Assembly (NCBI GenBank): GCA_016195095.1
Contig: JACQAE010000035.1
Span: forward strand, 1 to 46,097
Reading direction: 5' to 3'
Length of the DNA: 46,097 bases
DNA from: Pseudomonadota bacterium
Lineage (GTDB): Bacteria > Pseudomonadota > Alphaproteobacteria > Rhizobiales > Xanthobacteraceae
A model generated the notes under the pieces. That model searched no databases and had not been told where the DNA came from. It saw only the letters and a list, made by a program, of their open reading frames with translations. Position 1 is the stretch's first letter; each line of letters begins with the position of its first letter. Made by a program: the position numbers and the translations under genes. Below, one piece after another: positions 29,363 to 39,440 of this stretch.

Positions 29363-30250
29363 TTATGCTTTTTTCGGAATGGGAAGGCCCGCGCGCCGCG
29401 CGACGACGGCATATATGGATGCCACGTCCAAATCGGCGTAGCCGTCGCGCATTGCCTCGGCGTAAATTGCGGCCGCAGCGTCGAGCAGCGGCGTCGGGCA
29501 CCGCGCCTGCTTCCCGGCCGCCGCGATCAGATGAATGTCCTTCGCCAGCATCGCGGTCGAGCCGCGCACGACCTGCCAGTCGCCGTCGGCCATCGACGCG
29601 GCGCGGGCATTGAATTGCAAGGAAGCGCCGGCGCCGTCCTTAAGCGCATCGATCAGCCGATGCGGATCGACCCCGATCTTACTGCCCAATGCCAGCGCCT
29701 CGGCGGCGGCGGCGATGTGCAGCGTGACCAGCAAGTTGGCGCACAATTTCGCTTTCAGCGCATTCCCGAACGGTCCCATGAAGAACACCTTTGCCGACAC
29801 CGCGTCGAGCACGGCGCGGACGGCGGCAAAGGCCTCCTCGTCGCCGCTGACAAAGACGACACCTTGGCGTTCGCGCACCATGCGCGGAATTCCACTGACC
29901 GCGCCGTCGAGCATGCGGCCGCCGCGCGCCTCCAAGGCCCGCGCCTGCGCGCGCTTGAGTTCGGTATCCGCCGTCGTCAGCTCGACCAGGATGCGGCCGT
30001 CGCAGTCGCCGTCCGCAAGTCCGTCCGCGCCGGAGACGACGTCGGCAAGGGCCGTGCCGTCGGTCAGGCAAGACAGGATGATCGGGCAGCGCTCGGCGAC
30101 CTCGCGCGCCGAACGCGCGGCGATGCCGCCGGCTTCGATTAATTCGCGCGGCTCGCGGCGCCGGCGGCCGACAACCTGGTAACCGGCCTTGATCAGGTTT
30201 TGCGCCATGGGCAGTCCGATCTGACCAAGCCCGATTATGCCAATCGGCGT
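29363..30250 (-). CDS. NAD(P)-dependent oxidoreductase, 3-hydroxyisobutyrate dehydrogenase family
   Basis: MTPIGIIGLGQIGLPMAQNLIKAGYQVVG; MLDGAVSGIPRMVRERQGVVFVSGDEEAF; MGPFGNALKAKLCANLL. Confidence 0.88.
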   Translation of the reverse strand, partial: TPIGIIGLGQIGLPMAQNLIKAGYQVVGRRRREPRELIEAGGIAARSAREVAERCPIILSCLTDGTALADVVSGADGLADGDCDGRILVELTTADTELKRAQARALEARGGRMLDGAVSGIPRMVRERQGVVFVSGDEEAFAAVRAVLDAVSAKVFFMGPFGNALKAKLCANLLVTLHIAAAAEALALGSKIGVDPHRLIDALKDGAGASLQFNARAASMADGDWQVVRGSTAMLAKDIHLIAAAGKQARCPTPLLDAAAAIYAEAMRDGYADLDVASIYAVVARRAGLPIPKKA

Positions 30251-30297
30251 CATCGCATCAAACCTCGCTGCCAATGCTCATTGGCGAACAGTTATCC

Positions 30298-30352
30298 TAG
30301 AACATTTTTTCCGCCCGCGTGGACACCGGTGCGCCGGCGGAACGCGAACGCA
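30298..30352 (+). repeat. Dispersed repeat copy
   Basis: AGAACATTTTTTCCGCCCGCGTGGACACCGGTGCGCCGGCGGAACGCGAACGCA, alignable with the 7932 and 39389 copies (GTGGxxACCGGTxCGCCG core). Confidence 0.5.
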
Positions 30353-30395
30353 CCCCTTTTGGGCGGTCGGCTCACGCGGCCACGCGCGCGCGCGG

Positions 30396-31325
30396 TCACG
30401 CATCCGGCACCGCCTCGCGATAATAGGCGAGATCGTCGTATATACGCGCGTCAGCAAGCGCCTTGCGCGGCAGCCCATAGCGGCGGCGCAACTCCAACAC
30501 GGCCGCGATGCCGGGACGATCGAGGCGCGCCTTGCGCTCGAATCCACCCGGTTCACCAACGAGGATCGAACAGGTCGTGCTCGCCAATTCCGTGGAGAGA
30601 TTTTTCACGTTTTCAACCAGCAGCGCGCGGGCTACGGCTTCGTTTCCCCGGTCGTAGAGCCAATCGAGACCCGCGACGTAGGCGCGGATAAAGGCGACGA
30701 GCGTGGGCGCATTCGCCTTCGCCCAAGACCTGCGCGCGACGCCGCAAATGCCCTGGTAGCGCGGTATGATCTCGGCGGCACTTTGCAGCACGCGCAGGCC
30801 GGAATTTTGCGCCAGCAATTCGAACGGCGTGAGCAGCAGCGTGCCGGCGTGCCGCCCCGCGATGAGCGCCGTGAAACGTTGCATGACGCCACCGGCGGGC
30901 TCGAAGCGCATCTCGGCGTCAGGAACACCGTTGCGCGCGAGCATCTCGCGCAGCACAAATGCAAAGCCAGTCGTCAGCGCATCGACCGACAGCGTCGCGC
31001 CGCGAAGCTGTTCATATGAACGGATATCCGGTTGCACGACCAGGCGCAGAAACGCGTTGTCGCCGCCCATGAAGGCAAAAAGATCCGGGGCCTGCGCCAG
31101 CACGGCCTCGCCCTGTCCCTCCTGGTAGGCAACGATATTATCAAAGCCGGTCAGCCCGATCTCCCAATCGCCGCGCGCGAGACCAGCCAGCTGCTGCGCA
31201 GAATTGGTCGTGAAATGCAAATTGACATGCAACCCCTGGCGCGCGAACGCGCCGCACTGCGCGCCCGCCCATAGCGGCAGGTTAAACCCGCCAGGAAACA
31301 CGATGACGTTGAGTTCCTCGGACAT
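30396..31325 (-). CDS. ABC transporter substrate-binding protein, NMT1/THI5-like
   Basis: MSEELNVIVFPGGFNLPLWAGAQCGAFARQGLHVNLHFTTNSAQQLAGLARGDWEIGLTGFDNIVAYQEGQGE; no clear signal peptide. Confidence 0.72.
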   Translation of the reverse strand: MSEELNVIVFPGGFNLPLWAGAQCGAFARQGLHVNLHFTTNSAQQLAGLARGDWEIGLTGFDNIVAYQEGQGEAVLAQAPDLFAFMGGDNAFLRLVVQPDIRSYEQLRGATLSVDALTTGFAFVLREMLARNGVPDAEMRFEPAGGVMQRFTALIAGRHAGTLLLTPFELLAQNSGLRVLQSAAEIIPRYQGICGVARRSWAKANAPTLVAFIRAYVAGLDWLYDRGNEAVARALLVENVKNLSTELASTTCSILVGEPGGFERKARLDRPGIAAVLELRRRYGLPRKALADARIYDDLAYYREAVPDA

Positions 31326-31431
31326 GCCCACCCCTTCCGCGCCATGCGTACCCACGCTGCTTGCCAGACGTCAGATCGCATGGCGCGGCTTGTGCGTCGC
31401 GAATTTCTTGCGGCGTCATTGGCGCGTTGGG

Positions 31432-31647
31432 TCACTCCGCCCCGCCGCTGCCCTGCCCCTGGCGCAGCGCACGCGCGCGCACCAGCGCCTCGCGGCATTC
31501 CTCGGCCGCAAGGTCGATCAGCCCGCCGCACAATGAGCAGGGAATGACGCCGTTCTCGGTGACCTGATCGATCGGCTCCTCGGCGAGCTCGCCGCAATCC
31601 GGGCACGGAATGGCGATCATTTGGACTTTGCGCGCATCGCCCGCCAT
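31432..31647 (-). CDS. Small zinc-ribbon-like protein
   Basis: MAGDARKVQMIAIPCPDCGELAEEPIDQVTENGVIPCSLCGGLIDLAAEECREAL: two CxxC knuckles (CPDC, CSLC). Confidence 0.6.
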   Translation of the reverse strand: MAGDARKVQMIAIPCPDCGELAEEPIDQVTENGVIPCSLCGGLIDLAAEECREALVRARALRQGQGSGGAE

Positions 31648-31885
31648 GGATTGGCTCCTCTCGCCATCAAACTGAGTCCGCTCGCCTGCCAAATGCGCAC
31701 ACTCGGCGCCGCCAAACCTGGCACCGCCAAAGCTCGCGTCGGCGCCACGTGGCAGGCGGATTCAAGGCAGGCCCCCCGGTTGAATTGACTTGGTTAACAG
31801 AGGCCTTAATGATGCGCATCAACGGATGACGCAATGGGATCGCGCCGGGAGGCAAAACCATCCCTGGCCGTGGAGGAAACAAACG

Positions 31886-32851
31886 ATGAATGTCAAACAA
31901 CTTGCGGCTCTCTCGCTCGTCGCGGCAACGATTCCCCTGGCGCCGGCATGCGCGCAGGAAGCGACCTTGCGGGCGGTCACCTCGTTCGCGGAGGGTACGC
32001 AATTCTCACGCAATTTCGAACGCTTCATCGAGCGCGTTAACAGCCAGGGCAAGGGCGTGGTCAAGATCAACTATATCGGAGGTCCGCGCGCGGTGCCGCC
32101 CTTCGAGGTCGGCAACGCGGTGCGCACCCGCGTCGTTGATATCGCCAACGTCACCGGCGCCTTCTATACCAACCTCATGCCCGAGGCCGACGGCTTCAAG
32201 CTGATCGGCAAGCCAATGTCGGAGCAGCGCAAGAACGGCACATGGGATTTCATCAATCAGCTGCACAATCAGAAGCTGAACGCCTGGTACCTGGCGCGGC
32301 AATTCCACAACGTGCCTTTCCACATCTACCTGAATAAGAAGATAGACAAGCTCGATTTCTCCGGCCTCAAGATCCGCGTGACGCCGGTCTATCGCGATAT
32401 CGTGCAGGCGCGTGGCGGGACGCCGGTAACGACGGCGCCGGGGGAGGTCTATACCGCGCTTGAGCGCGGCGTCGTTGACGGTTACGGCTGGCCGATCACG
32501 GGCATTTTTGACCTCGGCTGGGAGAAGGCGACGAAATTCCGCGTCGAGCCCGCGTTCTACAGCGTCGAGGTCAATGTGCTCGTCAATCTCGACGCCTGGA
32601 AGGGCCTCAACGACGCCCAGCGTCGGGTTCTGACCGAGGCGGCGGCCTGGCTCGAGGCGCTGGACGGAGAAAACGTAGCCGCGATCAAGGCGGAACGCGA
32701 ACGCCAGGCCAAGGCTGGAATCGCGGCGCTCGATTTCGGGCCGGCGGAAGCAAAGGCGTTTCTCAAGCAGGCCGATGACGTGGCCTGGAAATCGGTGATC
32801 GCGCGCGCGCCGGAAACCGGGCCGAAATTGCGCCAGCTGTCCGGGAACTAG
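31886..32851 (+). CDS. TRAP transporter substrate-binding protein DctP family
   Basis: MNVKQLAALSLVAATIPLAPACAQEATLRAVTSFAEGTQFSRNFERFIERVNSQGKGVVKINYIGGPRAVPPFEVGNAVRT...KIRVTPVYRDIVQARGGTPVTTAPGEVYTALERGVVDGYGWP. Confidence 0.88.
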   Translation: MNVKQLAALSLVAATIPLAPACAQEATLRAVTSFAEGTQFSRNFERFIERVNSQGKGVVKINYIGGPRAVPPFEVGNAVRTRVVDIANVTGAFYTNLMPEADGFKLIGKPMSEQRKNGTWDFINQLHNQKLNAWYLARQFHNVPFHIYLNKKIDKLDFSGLKIRVTPVYRDIVQARGGTPVTTAPGEVYTALERGVVDGYGWPITGIFDLGWEKATKFRVEPAFYSVEVNVLVNLDAWKGLNDAQRRVLTEAAAWLEALDGENVAAIKAERERQAKAGIAALDFGPAEAKAFLKQADDVAWKSVIARAPETGPKLRQLSGN

Positions 32852-33027
32852 GGCTGCTTGCGGCAGGGCCGGAACCGCTTCTCTAGCGGCGATGCCCGAA
32901 CGGGCGTCAAGGGCGCGGCTCGAGCCGGCCATCCCATGCCGCGAGTCGCTGGTCGGCCCCCGCGCGACCTTGCGGCCATGGCGGCCTGCTTGTACAGGTT
33001 GGCGTTGGCACTTCGAGTGGGGCGCAT

Positions 33028-33318
33028 ATGATCGAATTCCTGGCGTTCGTCTCTTTTCTGTTCACGCTTTATATCTACATCCTGATTGCATCGGCCGTAC
33101 TGAGCTGGCTGGTCGCATTCAATGTGGTCAATTCACGCAATCCGATCGTGGCGACAGTCGGGGAATTTCTCTTTCGGGTCACCGAGCCGCTCCTCGCACC
33201 CATCCGCAATAGGCTGCCTGGCCTGGGCGGTATCGATATATCGCCGGTGATCCTGATCCTGATCATCATCTTCATTCAAAGCGTGGTCATCCCAAATATC
33301 GCCAAGGCACTTATCTGA
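33028..33318 (+). CDS. YggT family membrane protein
   Basis: [82 protein letters not shown]. Confidence 0.9.
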   Translation: MIEFLAFVSFLFTLYIYILIASAVLSWLVAFNVVNSRNPIVATVGEFLFRVTEPLLAPIRNRLPGLGGIDISPVILILIIIFIQSVVIPNIAKALI

Positions 33319-33332
33319 AGCGCTCAACGATC

Positions 33333-33692
33333 ATGAGCGCACCAGCAAGGAGCACCCGCGCGCAGCCTCCGGGCAACTATTGCTCGGTAGCGCAAGACGG
33401 CGTGACACTCGCGGTGCGGCTGACGCCGCGCGGGGGGCGCGACTCGCTGGAGGGAGTGCAGGTTTTGGCCGACGGCCGCCGGGTCATCAAGGCGCGGGTG
33501 GCGGCGACTGCAAGCGAGGGGGCGGCGAATGCCGCGCTGATTGCATTATTGGCGCGCGCGTTGGCCGTCGCACCGCGTGATGTCCACATCATCGCGGGTC
33601 AGGCGGCGCGGCAAAAGCGGATCAGGGTCGACGGTGACGGCAAGGCCCTGCACGCACGGTTGACCGCAATCGTTGCGGCGGAGGCAGGATGA
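33333..33692 (+). CDS. DUF167 / YggU family protein
   Basis: [79 protein letters not shown]; between yggT and folD. Confidence 0.88.
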   Translation: MSAPARSTRAQPPGNYCSVAQDGVTLAVRLTPRGGRDSLEGVQVLADGRRVIKARVAATASEGAANAALIALLARALAVAPRDVHIIAGQAARQKRIRVDGDGKALHARLTAIVAAEAG

Positions 33693-34573
33693 GCGCACGC
33701 ATCATCGACGGAAAAGCGATTGCCGCGGAATTACGCGGCAAGGTGACCATGGAGGTGCATCGCCTGCGTCGCGACCGTGGCATCGTGCCCGGATTGGCGG
33801 TTGTGCTGGTCGGCGCCAACCCGGCAAGCGAGGTCTATGTCGGATCGAAGAAGAAGATGACCGTCGATTCCGGCATGCGCTCCTTCGACTATCGGCTCGC
33901 GGACACCGCCGGCGAATCGGAATTGCTGGCGCTCATTCAGCGGCTCAACGGCGACCCGGATGTCAATGGCATCCTCGTTCAATTGCCGCTGCCGGCGCAT
34001 ATCAATTCGCAGAACGTCATCGCCGCCATTGACCCGTCCAAGGACGTTGATGGCTTTCATCCGATGAATGCCGGACGGCTCGCGACCGGCTTGCCGGCGC
34101 TGGTGCCGTGCACGCCGTTCGGCTGCGTGATATTGGCGAAAACCGTCCATGCCTCGCTCGAGGGACTGAACGCGGTCGTCATCGGGCGCTCGAATATCGT
34201 GGGCAAGCCGCTCGCCCAACTGCTGAGCGCCGAGAACGCCACCGTCACGATCGCGCATTCCAGGACGCGCGACCTGCCGGCGGTATGCCGCGGCGCCGAT
34301 CTCCTGTTCGCCGCCATCGGCCGCGCGGAAATGGTCAATGGCGACTACATCAAGCAAGGCGCGACCGTCATCGATGTCGGCATCAATCGCGTGCCGGGAG
34401 AGGGCGGCAAGTCGCGAATCGTCGGCGACGTCATGTTCGCCGACGCGAGCGCCATTGCCGGCGCGATTTCGCCAGTGCCCGGAGGGGTTGGTCCAATGAC
34501 CATCGCCTGCCTGCTCGTCAATACATTGCGCGCTGCCAGCGCGCGGGCCGGCCTGCCGCTACCCGCGATTTAG
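33689..34573 (+). CDS. folD: Bifunctional methylenetetrahydrofolate dehydrogenase/cyclohydrolase
   Basis: [22 protein letters not shown]...[40 protein letters not shown]...[16 protein letters not shown]...[18 protein letters not shown]. Confidence 0.96.
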   Translation: MSARIIDGKAIAAELRGKVTMEVHRLRRDRGIVPGLAVVLVGANPASEVYVGSKKKMTVDSGMRSFDYRLADTAGESELLALIQRLNGDPDVNGILVQLPLPAHINSQNVIAAIDPSKDVDGFHPMNAGRLATGLPALVPCTPFGCVILAKTVHASLEGLNAVVIGRSNIVGKPLAQLLSAENATVTIAHSRTRDLPAVCRGADLLFAAIGRAEMVNGDYIKQGATVIDVGINRVPGEGGKSRIVGDVMFADASAIAGAISPVPGGVGPMTIACLLVNTLRAASARAGLPLPAI

Positions 34574-34656
34574 ATTCAAATAGCTGCAACTCTTGCGCAC
34601 GACGTCGCCGCCGATTTCTTGAATATCGCGGCGGCCCCAGCGTGGAGCATGCCACG

Positions 34657-35298
34657 TCAGGCCGGCATGACGGCGCCGCGCTCGATGCGAAAGGCACGCG
34701 CGAGCAGGTCGGCGACATGCGCCTCGTTTGATTCCGCGATCAACACTGAAACGCCCTGCGTCTTGAGATCGGCCAGGACTTCGCCCAGCCGCCGCGCCAG
34801 CGCCGGCGCCAGTCCCTCGAATGGCTCGTCAAGCAGCAAGAGCCGCGTGCCGCCCATCAGCGCGCGCGCAAGCGCTACCATCTTCTGTTGCCCGCCAGAG
34901 AGTTCAAGCGCGCGCCGGGTGCGAAAGCCCGCGACCTCGGGCATGATGGAAAAGATCCACGCGAGCCGTTTTTCCCAGCCTTCGACCGGCACCGACCAAG
35001 TTGGCAGGCACACGTTTTCCTCGACGGTGAATTCGGGAACCAGCCGCCGGTCCTCGGGCATATAGCCGATTCCATGCGCGACCCGCCGGTAGTCGGGCAG
35101 TCGCAGCAGGTCCACGTGGCCGAGCTCCACCCGCCCGGTCGCCGGCAGCGCACCCATCAGCGCGCGTAACAGCGTCGTCTTGCCGGCGCCGTTACGGCCG
35201 ATGAGGCCGCACATCTCGCCCTCGCTGAGATCGAGCGTCGCGTCGCGGATGATGGGCGCCACCCCGATCGTCACATTGAGCTTGTGGATGGCGAGCAT
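34657..35298 (-). CDS. livF: Branched-chain-type ABC transporter ATP-binding protein (LivF-like)
   Basis: GRNGAGKTTLLRALMGALPATGRVELG...YMPEDRRLVPEFTVEENV...LSGGQQKMVALARALMGGTRLLLLDEPFEGLAP. Confidence 0.88.
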   Translation of the reverse strand: MLAIHKLNVTIGVAPIIRDATLDLSEGEMCGLIGRNGAGKTTLLRALMGALPATGRVELGHVDLLRLPDYRRVAHGIGYMPEDRRLVPEFTVEENVCLPTWSVPVEGWEKRLAWIFSIMPEVAGFRTRRALELSGGQQKMVALARALMGGTRLLLLDEPFEGLAPALARRLGEVLADLKTQGVSVLIAESNEAHVADLLARAFRIERGAVMPA

Positions 35299-36083
35299 CA
35301 GCCCGCCCCCGCCACGGCTTCCGGCACCGTTCGCGTGCCGCTGATGAAGGTGCGCACCCGCGTATCGGCGAGCGCCTGCGCCGGCGCGCCGTCGGCGATG
35401 ACGGTGCCGTCATAGAACGCGAGCACGCGGTCGGCGAATCGGCTGACGATTTCCATGTCATGCTCGACGAATAGCACCGTTATATTGCGACTCTTGAGCG
35501 CCGTCATGACGACATCCATCAGCGAGAATTTTTCCTCGATGGAAATGCCGCTTGTGGGCTCATCCAGCAGCAGTAGGCGCGGCCAGCCGACGACGGCCAT
35601 CGCGATATCGAGAAGCTTGCGCACGCCCTGCGGCAGGGTCGCCGCGCGGATATCGCGATAGGCGCCGATCTGGAACAATTCGGCGGCCGCCCGCGCCTCG
35701 CCGACCGTGTCCGCCGAGAGCAGCGGACGCCACGCGTGCGCCAACGCGCCGCGCGGCCCGCGCGCGATCGCCGCCGCCGCGCAAATGTTCTCCATCACCG
35801 TGAGCGAGGAAAATATCTGCGCCACCTGGAACGAACGCGAAATGCCGAGCCGCGTGATCTGGCGCGACGAGCGCCCGGTTATATCGCGATCCTCGAACCA
35901 GATCGTTCCCAGGCTCGGCCGCAGGTAGCCGGTGATCATGTTGATGAATGTCGTCTTGCCGGCGCCGTTCGCCCCGATGATGCCGACGGTCTGTTGCGCG
36001 GGGATATCCAGGGAAATATCGCGCGCCGCGACCACGGAGCCAAACGTCTTTTCCAGCTTGCGCACCGACAGGATCGCCGTCAT
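35298..36083 (-). CDS. livG: Branched-chain-type ABC transporter ATP-binding protein (LivG-like)
   Basis: GANGAGKTTFINMITGYLRPSLGTIWFEDRDITGRSSRQITRLGISRSFQVAQIFSSLTVMENI...LLLDEPTSGISIEEKFSLMD. Confidence 0.88.
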   Translation of the reverse strand: MTAILSVRKLEKTFGSVVAARDISLDIPAQQTVGIIGANGAGKTTFINMITGYLRPSLGTIWFEDRDITGRSSRQITRLGISRSFQVAQIFSSLTVMENICAAAAIARGPRGALAHAWRPLLSADTVGEARAAAELFQIGAYRDIRAATLPQGVRKLLDIAMAVVGWPRLLLLDEPTSGISIEEKFSLMDVVMTALKSRNITVLFVEHDMEIVSRFADRVLAFYDGTVIADGAPAQALADTRVRTFISGTRTVPEAVAGAG

Positions 36084-37030
36084 GGCGCGCCCCGGTCGGG
36101 TGCGCCGCGCAACCGCGCGAAGACCGAACCCAAACCCTCGGGGAGGAACAGGATGGTCAGCAGCAGAACCGAGCCCAGGATCATCTGCCAGAAGCCAGGC
36201 AACAGGTCGACGGCGACCGTGCGGACAATTTCGAATACCAGCGAGCCGACGAAGGCGGCAGCGACCGAACTGGCCCCGGCGAGAATGGTGACGAACACGA
36301 AGCCCCCCGACGTCGTCCAGTAGGACATGTTCGGATCGACATGCCCGATAGACATGGCGGCCAAGGCGCCGCCGAGCCCGCCGACGACGCCGGCGATGAC
36401 CAGCTTGAGGTGAATGAGATCATTGACCGAGAGGCCAAGGAACTCGATGCGAATTTCATTGTCGCGGATCGGGATCGCGAGCGCGCCGGCGGTCGTGCGG
36501 AAATAGGTCGAGACGGCAAAGGCGCAGAGCGCGCCGACGGCCAACACCAGCCAGTAGAGCGCGAGGCCAAGCGCCTCGCGATGCGGCGCGTAGCCGGCGA
36601 AGGTGGGCGTGGCAACGCCGAAGCCATCCGTCGAGCCAAGCGTCTCGGTCTTGACTAGCACGCCATAAAGGATCATCGACAGCGCGAGGCTGAGCATGGC
36701 GAAGAAAATTTCCCGATAGCGCGCGAGCAGGAAGCCAACGACATAGGCCACGAGCCCGGCAATGAGGCCGGAAACGGCCAGCATGACAAATGCGTCGGTA
36801 ATGCCAACCCAGCGCGCCAGCAATGCAACCGTGTAGGCGCCGACACAATAGTAAAGCGCCTGGCCGAACGGTACGAGGCCGGCGCGCCAGAGCACGATCA
36901 GGCCGAGAACAACGAGCGCATTGGCGAAGGCGATCGTCGCCAGCGAGACAAACCACGCTGGCGCCGCGAGCGCGGCGGCGGCGAGGACCACGAACGCCGA
37001 GGCGCCGGCCAGGTTTGTCCGCGCGCTCAT
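36080..37030 (-). CDS. livM: Branched-chain-type ABC transporter permease (LivM-like)
   Basis: Polytopic; LVVLGLIVLWRAGLVPFGQALYYCVGAYTVALLARW...GALAIPIRDNEIRIEFLGLSVNDLIHLKLVIAGVVGGLGGALAAMSIGHVDPN. Confidence 0.88.
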   Translation of the reverse strand: MSARTNLAGASAFVVLAAAALAAPAWFVSLATIAFANALVVLGLIVLWRAGLVPFGQALYYCVGAYTVALLARWVGITDAFVMLAVSGLIAGLVAYVVGFLLARYREIFFAMLSLALSMILYGVLVKTETLGSTDGFGVATPTFAGYAPHREALGLALYWLVLAVGALCAFAVSTYFRTTAGALAIPIRDNEIRIEFLGLSVNDLIHLKLVIAGVVGGLGGALAAMSIGHVDPNMSYWTTSGGFVFVTILAGASSVAAAFVGSLVFEIVRTVAVDLLPGFWQMILGSVLLLTILFLPEGLGSVFARLRGAPDRGAP

Positions 37031-37031
37031 G

Positions 37032-37943
37032 TCAGATCTTCCTCGGCTCGGCACGCGTGAATAGTCCAAAGGGACGGAACGCCAGCACCAGCGCCATGAC
37101 GCCATAAATGATGAACAGCTCGATCTGCGGCATGAGATGGACCGCCGCGGCGCGCGCCAACCCGACGATCAATGCGCCGACGAGCGCGCCCTCGATCGAC
37201 CCCATGCCGCCGATGGCGACGACGGCAAAGGCAAGAACGATGACCTCAACGCCAATGCCGAGCGTGACCGAAATTTTCGGCGCCATGACCGCCCCGCCGA
37301 GCGTGCCGAGCATGGCGCCGATGACGAAGGTCACCGTGTAGACCAGGGTGACGTTGACGCCGAATGCCGCCGCCGTCTCGCGGTCATAGATGACAACGGT
37401 AAGCAGGCGCCCGAAGCGCGTGCGTTTCAACGCCAGGAATGTCGCCAGCGCCAGCGCGGCGGCGATGATGACCAGCCCGATATCGTAATTCGACAGCGTC
37501 AGCCGACCGACGTCGATGCTGCCGGCGGCAACCATCGGCTGATAGGCGCCATAGGAGCGCGGCCCCCAGATCAGCGTGATCACGTCCTCGAGGATAAGGA
37601 ACACCGCATAGGTGACCAGCACGATCACCACCTCGTCCTTGCCGTAGACGAGGCGCAGAATGCCGCGCTCGAGGATGAGCCCGAGGATCAGTCCGATGCC
37701 CATGGCGAACAGAATCATGAACAGGAAGCCCAAGGCATCGGGCAGGCTGCGATCGAAATAGATGCCGGCGGCGGTGGCGGCGCCATAGGCCCCAAACGCA
37801 TAGAACGAGCCATGCGTGACATTGAGGATTTTCATGACGCCGAAGATCAGCGTCAGGCCGACGGCGACGAGAAAAAGATACGCGGCATAGACGAGGCCAT
37901 CGGCAACGATGGCAAAGGCGGTGAGCACGTCGGAACCTGCCAA
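37032..37943 (-). CDS. livH: Branched-chain-type ABC transporter permease (LivH-like)
   Basis: AYLFLVAVGLTLIFGVMKILNVTHGSFYAFGAYGAATAAG...AFAVVAIGGMGSIEGALVGALIVGLARA. Confidence 0.9.
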   Translation of the reverse strand: MAGSDVLTAFAIVADGLVYAAYLFLVAVGLTLIFGVMKILNVTHGSFYAFGAYGAATAAGIYFDRSLPDALGFLFMILFAMGIGLILGLILERGILRLVYGKDEVVIVLVTYAVFLILEDVITLIWGPRSYGAYQPMVAAGSIDVGRLTLSNYDIGLVIIAAALALATFLALKRTRFGRLLTVVIYDRETAAAFGVNVTLVYTVTFVIGAMLGTLGGAVMAPKISVTLGIGVEVIVLAFAVVAIGGMGSIEGALVGALIVGLARAAAVHLMPQIELFIIYGVMALVLAFRPFGLFTRAEPRKI

Positions 37944-38009
37944 TGATGCGGGTAAGCTTGCGGCGGGAGATGTCCCCCGCCGCCATGCGGTGCACTCAGA
38001 TTGGCGCCG

Positions 38010-39329
38010 TCAGCACTTCGCGCCCTTCATGCCGCCCTTGACCCAATCGTCCGAATTGACGTCGGATGGCGGATTGACGCATTCCGCGGGAAAGCGGATG
38101 ACGTCGACGATTTCCGGCGTTTGTTTCTGCTTATTGAATCGATACGTGCCGTAGGCGGTTTCCTGAATGCCCTGGTGCCCCTTGCCGAGCGCCAGCTTCA
38201 CCTTGCCGCTCGGCGCCTCGTACTCGATGCCTTCGAACGCGCTGACGATCTCCTCGGTGGTCGGCGCGCCGCCGCCCTTGGTTTTCTGCGCCTTTTCCCA
38301 AGCGACCTTGAGGCCGAGGATGGCGAGCGCCATCTGGTAGGATGGGTAGGTCGGTGGCGTTCCGTAGCGATCGACGTAAATCCCGTGGAACCACTTGTTC
38401 AACGCGGTGTTGGGCGCCAGCGGGCCATTTGGTCCGCGCCCGCCAATGATCGTCCCGTCGGGCATCTTGTCGCGCATGCGCCAGATCGAGGCCTCGGCGG
38501 TCGTGGCAATGATGGGCATGCGTTTGCTCAATCCGCGCGCCTGGCTCTGATACAGGAAGCCCTCCAGATCGCCGTTCCAGAAGCTCGTATGCACGACTTG
38601 CGATTTTGACGTCAGCAATGTTGAAATTTCCGCGCCGTACTCGCCGGCGAACAATTTCGGAAACAGCTCTTTTTCGGCCTTCGCGCTCGGGGCGAGGATG
38701 TTCATGGCGCTGAGGAAGTCGCGCCAGGAATCTTGTCCCCACGCGTAGTTCTGATTGATGCCGGAAAAGAATTTGACGTCCTTTTTCTTCGACAGCACGT
38801 AGCGTGCCGCGCCGGTATTATCCATCGTCGCATGCGGGGAGGGCCGGAAGACGTATTTGCGCGCCGCCTCCTCGAAAATACGCGGCGTTCCGCAGTCGAA
38901 ATAGACGGTCAGCGCCTTAAGCTCCTCGGCAACCGGCGTCACCGCGAGGCAGCTTCCTGAGGAGATATAGCCGACGACGGCATCGACCTTGTCGCGCTGC
39001 ACGAGGTTGCGGAATTCGGTGACCACGTTGGCGGCGGAACCAGCTTCATCGACATACTTGGCCTCGATCTTGGTGCCGCCAAGACCGACCGTGGCGTATG
39101 GAGCGGGAACCTTGCCGCCGTTGAGCGCCTCGATCATGATTTCGGCGCCGTTGCGCCCAGGGATGCCGAACGGGCTTGCCGCCGGTCCGGTGAGGAAGGA
39201 CACGATACCGAGCCGCACGGGCGCCGGCGCGGCCGCCTGCTGGGCTTGAACGCCAATTGCGGACACGCCCATCAAAACGGTTGTAAGTCCGAGTATCTTG
39301 AAATGTTTAGCGCAAGTGTCGGCTACCAT
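38010..39329 (-). CDS. ABC transporter substrate-binding protein (LivK-like)
   Basis: MVADTCAKHFKILGLTTVLMGVSAIGVQAQQAAAPAPVRLGIVSFLTGPAASPFGIPGRNGAEIMIEALNGG; upstream of LivHMGF on the same strand. Confidence 0.87.
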   Translation of the reverse strand: MVADTCAKHFKILGLTTVLMGVSAIGVQAQQAAAPAPVRLGIVSFLTGPAASPFGIPGRNGAEIMIEALNGGKVPAPYATVGLGGTKIEAKYVDEAGSAANVVTEFRNLVQRDKVDAVVGYISSGSCLAVTPVAEELKALTVYFDCGTPRIFEEAARKYVFRPSPHATMDNTGAARYVLSKKKDVKFFSGINQNYAWGQDSWRDFLSAMNILAPSAKAEKELFPKLFAGEYGAEISTLLTSKSQVVHTSFWNGDLEGFLYQSQARGLSKRMPIIATTAEASIWRMRDKMPDGTIIGGRGPNGPLAPNTALNKWFHGIYVDRYGTPPTYPSYQMALAILGLKVAWEKAQKTKGGGAPTTEEIVSAFEGIEYEAPSGKVKLALGKGHQGIQETAYGTYRFNKQKQTPEIVDVIRFPAECVNPPSDVNSDDWVKGGMKGAKC

Positions 39330-39388
39330 GGACTGCTCCTCCAATAATCCAGAATGACAAGTATTGTTGGCGTTTCTTGTGCGCACAT

Positions 39389-39440
39389 TAAAGCATTTTC
39401 CGGCGACGTGGCCACCGCATCGCCGCAGAAAATGCGACCA
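39389..39440 (+). repeat. Dispersed repeat copy between livK-like gene and DUF1445 gene
   Basis: TAAAGCATTTTCCGGCGACGTGGCCACCGCATCGCCGCAGAAAATGCGACC; GCATTTTC/GAAAATGC inverted ends. Confidence 0.65.

Noticed and set aside
28478-30142. 554-aa plus-strand ORF
   Set aside because: Antisense shadow of both the amidase and the 3-HIBDH-family gene; sense proteins have clear family motifs, and the antisense product is Arg/His-rich with no recognisable domain.
32891-32905. GCCCGAACGGGC hairpin after the DctP gene as a terminator
   Set aside because: Short stem with tiny loop and no U tract; not strong enough to call.
37137-37946. 269-aa plus-strand ORF rich in Asp/Arg/Gln
   Set aside because: Antisense of livH; composition is the complement of hydrophobic TM codons.
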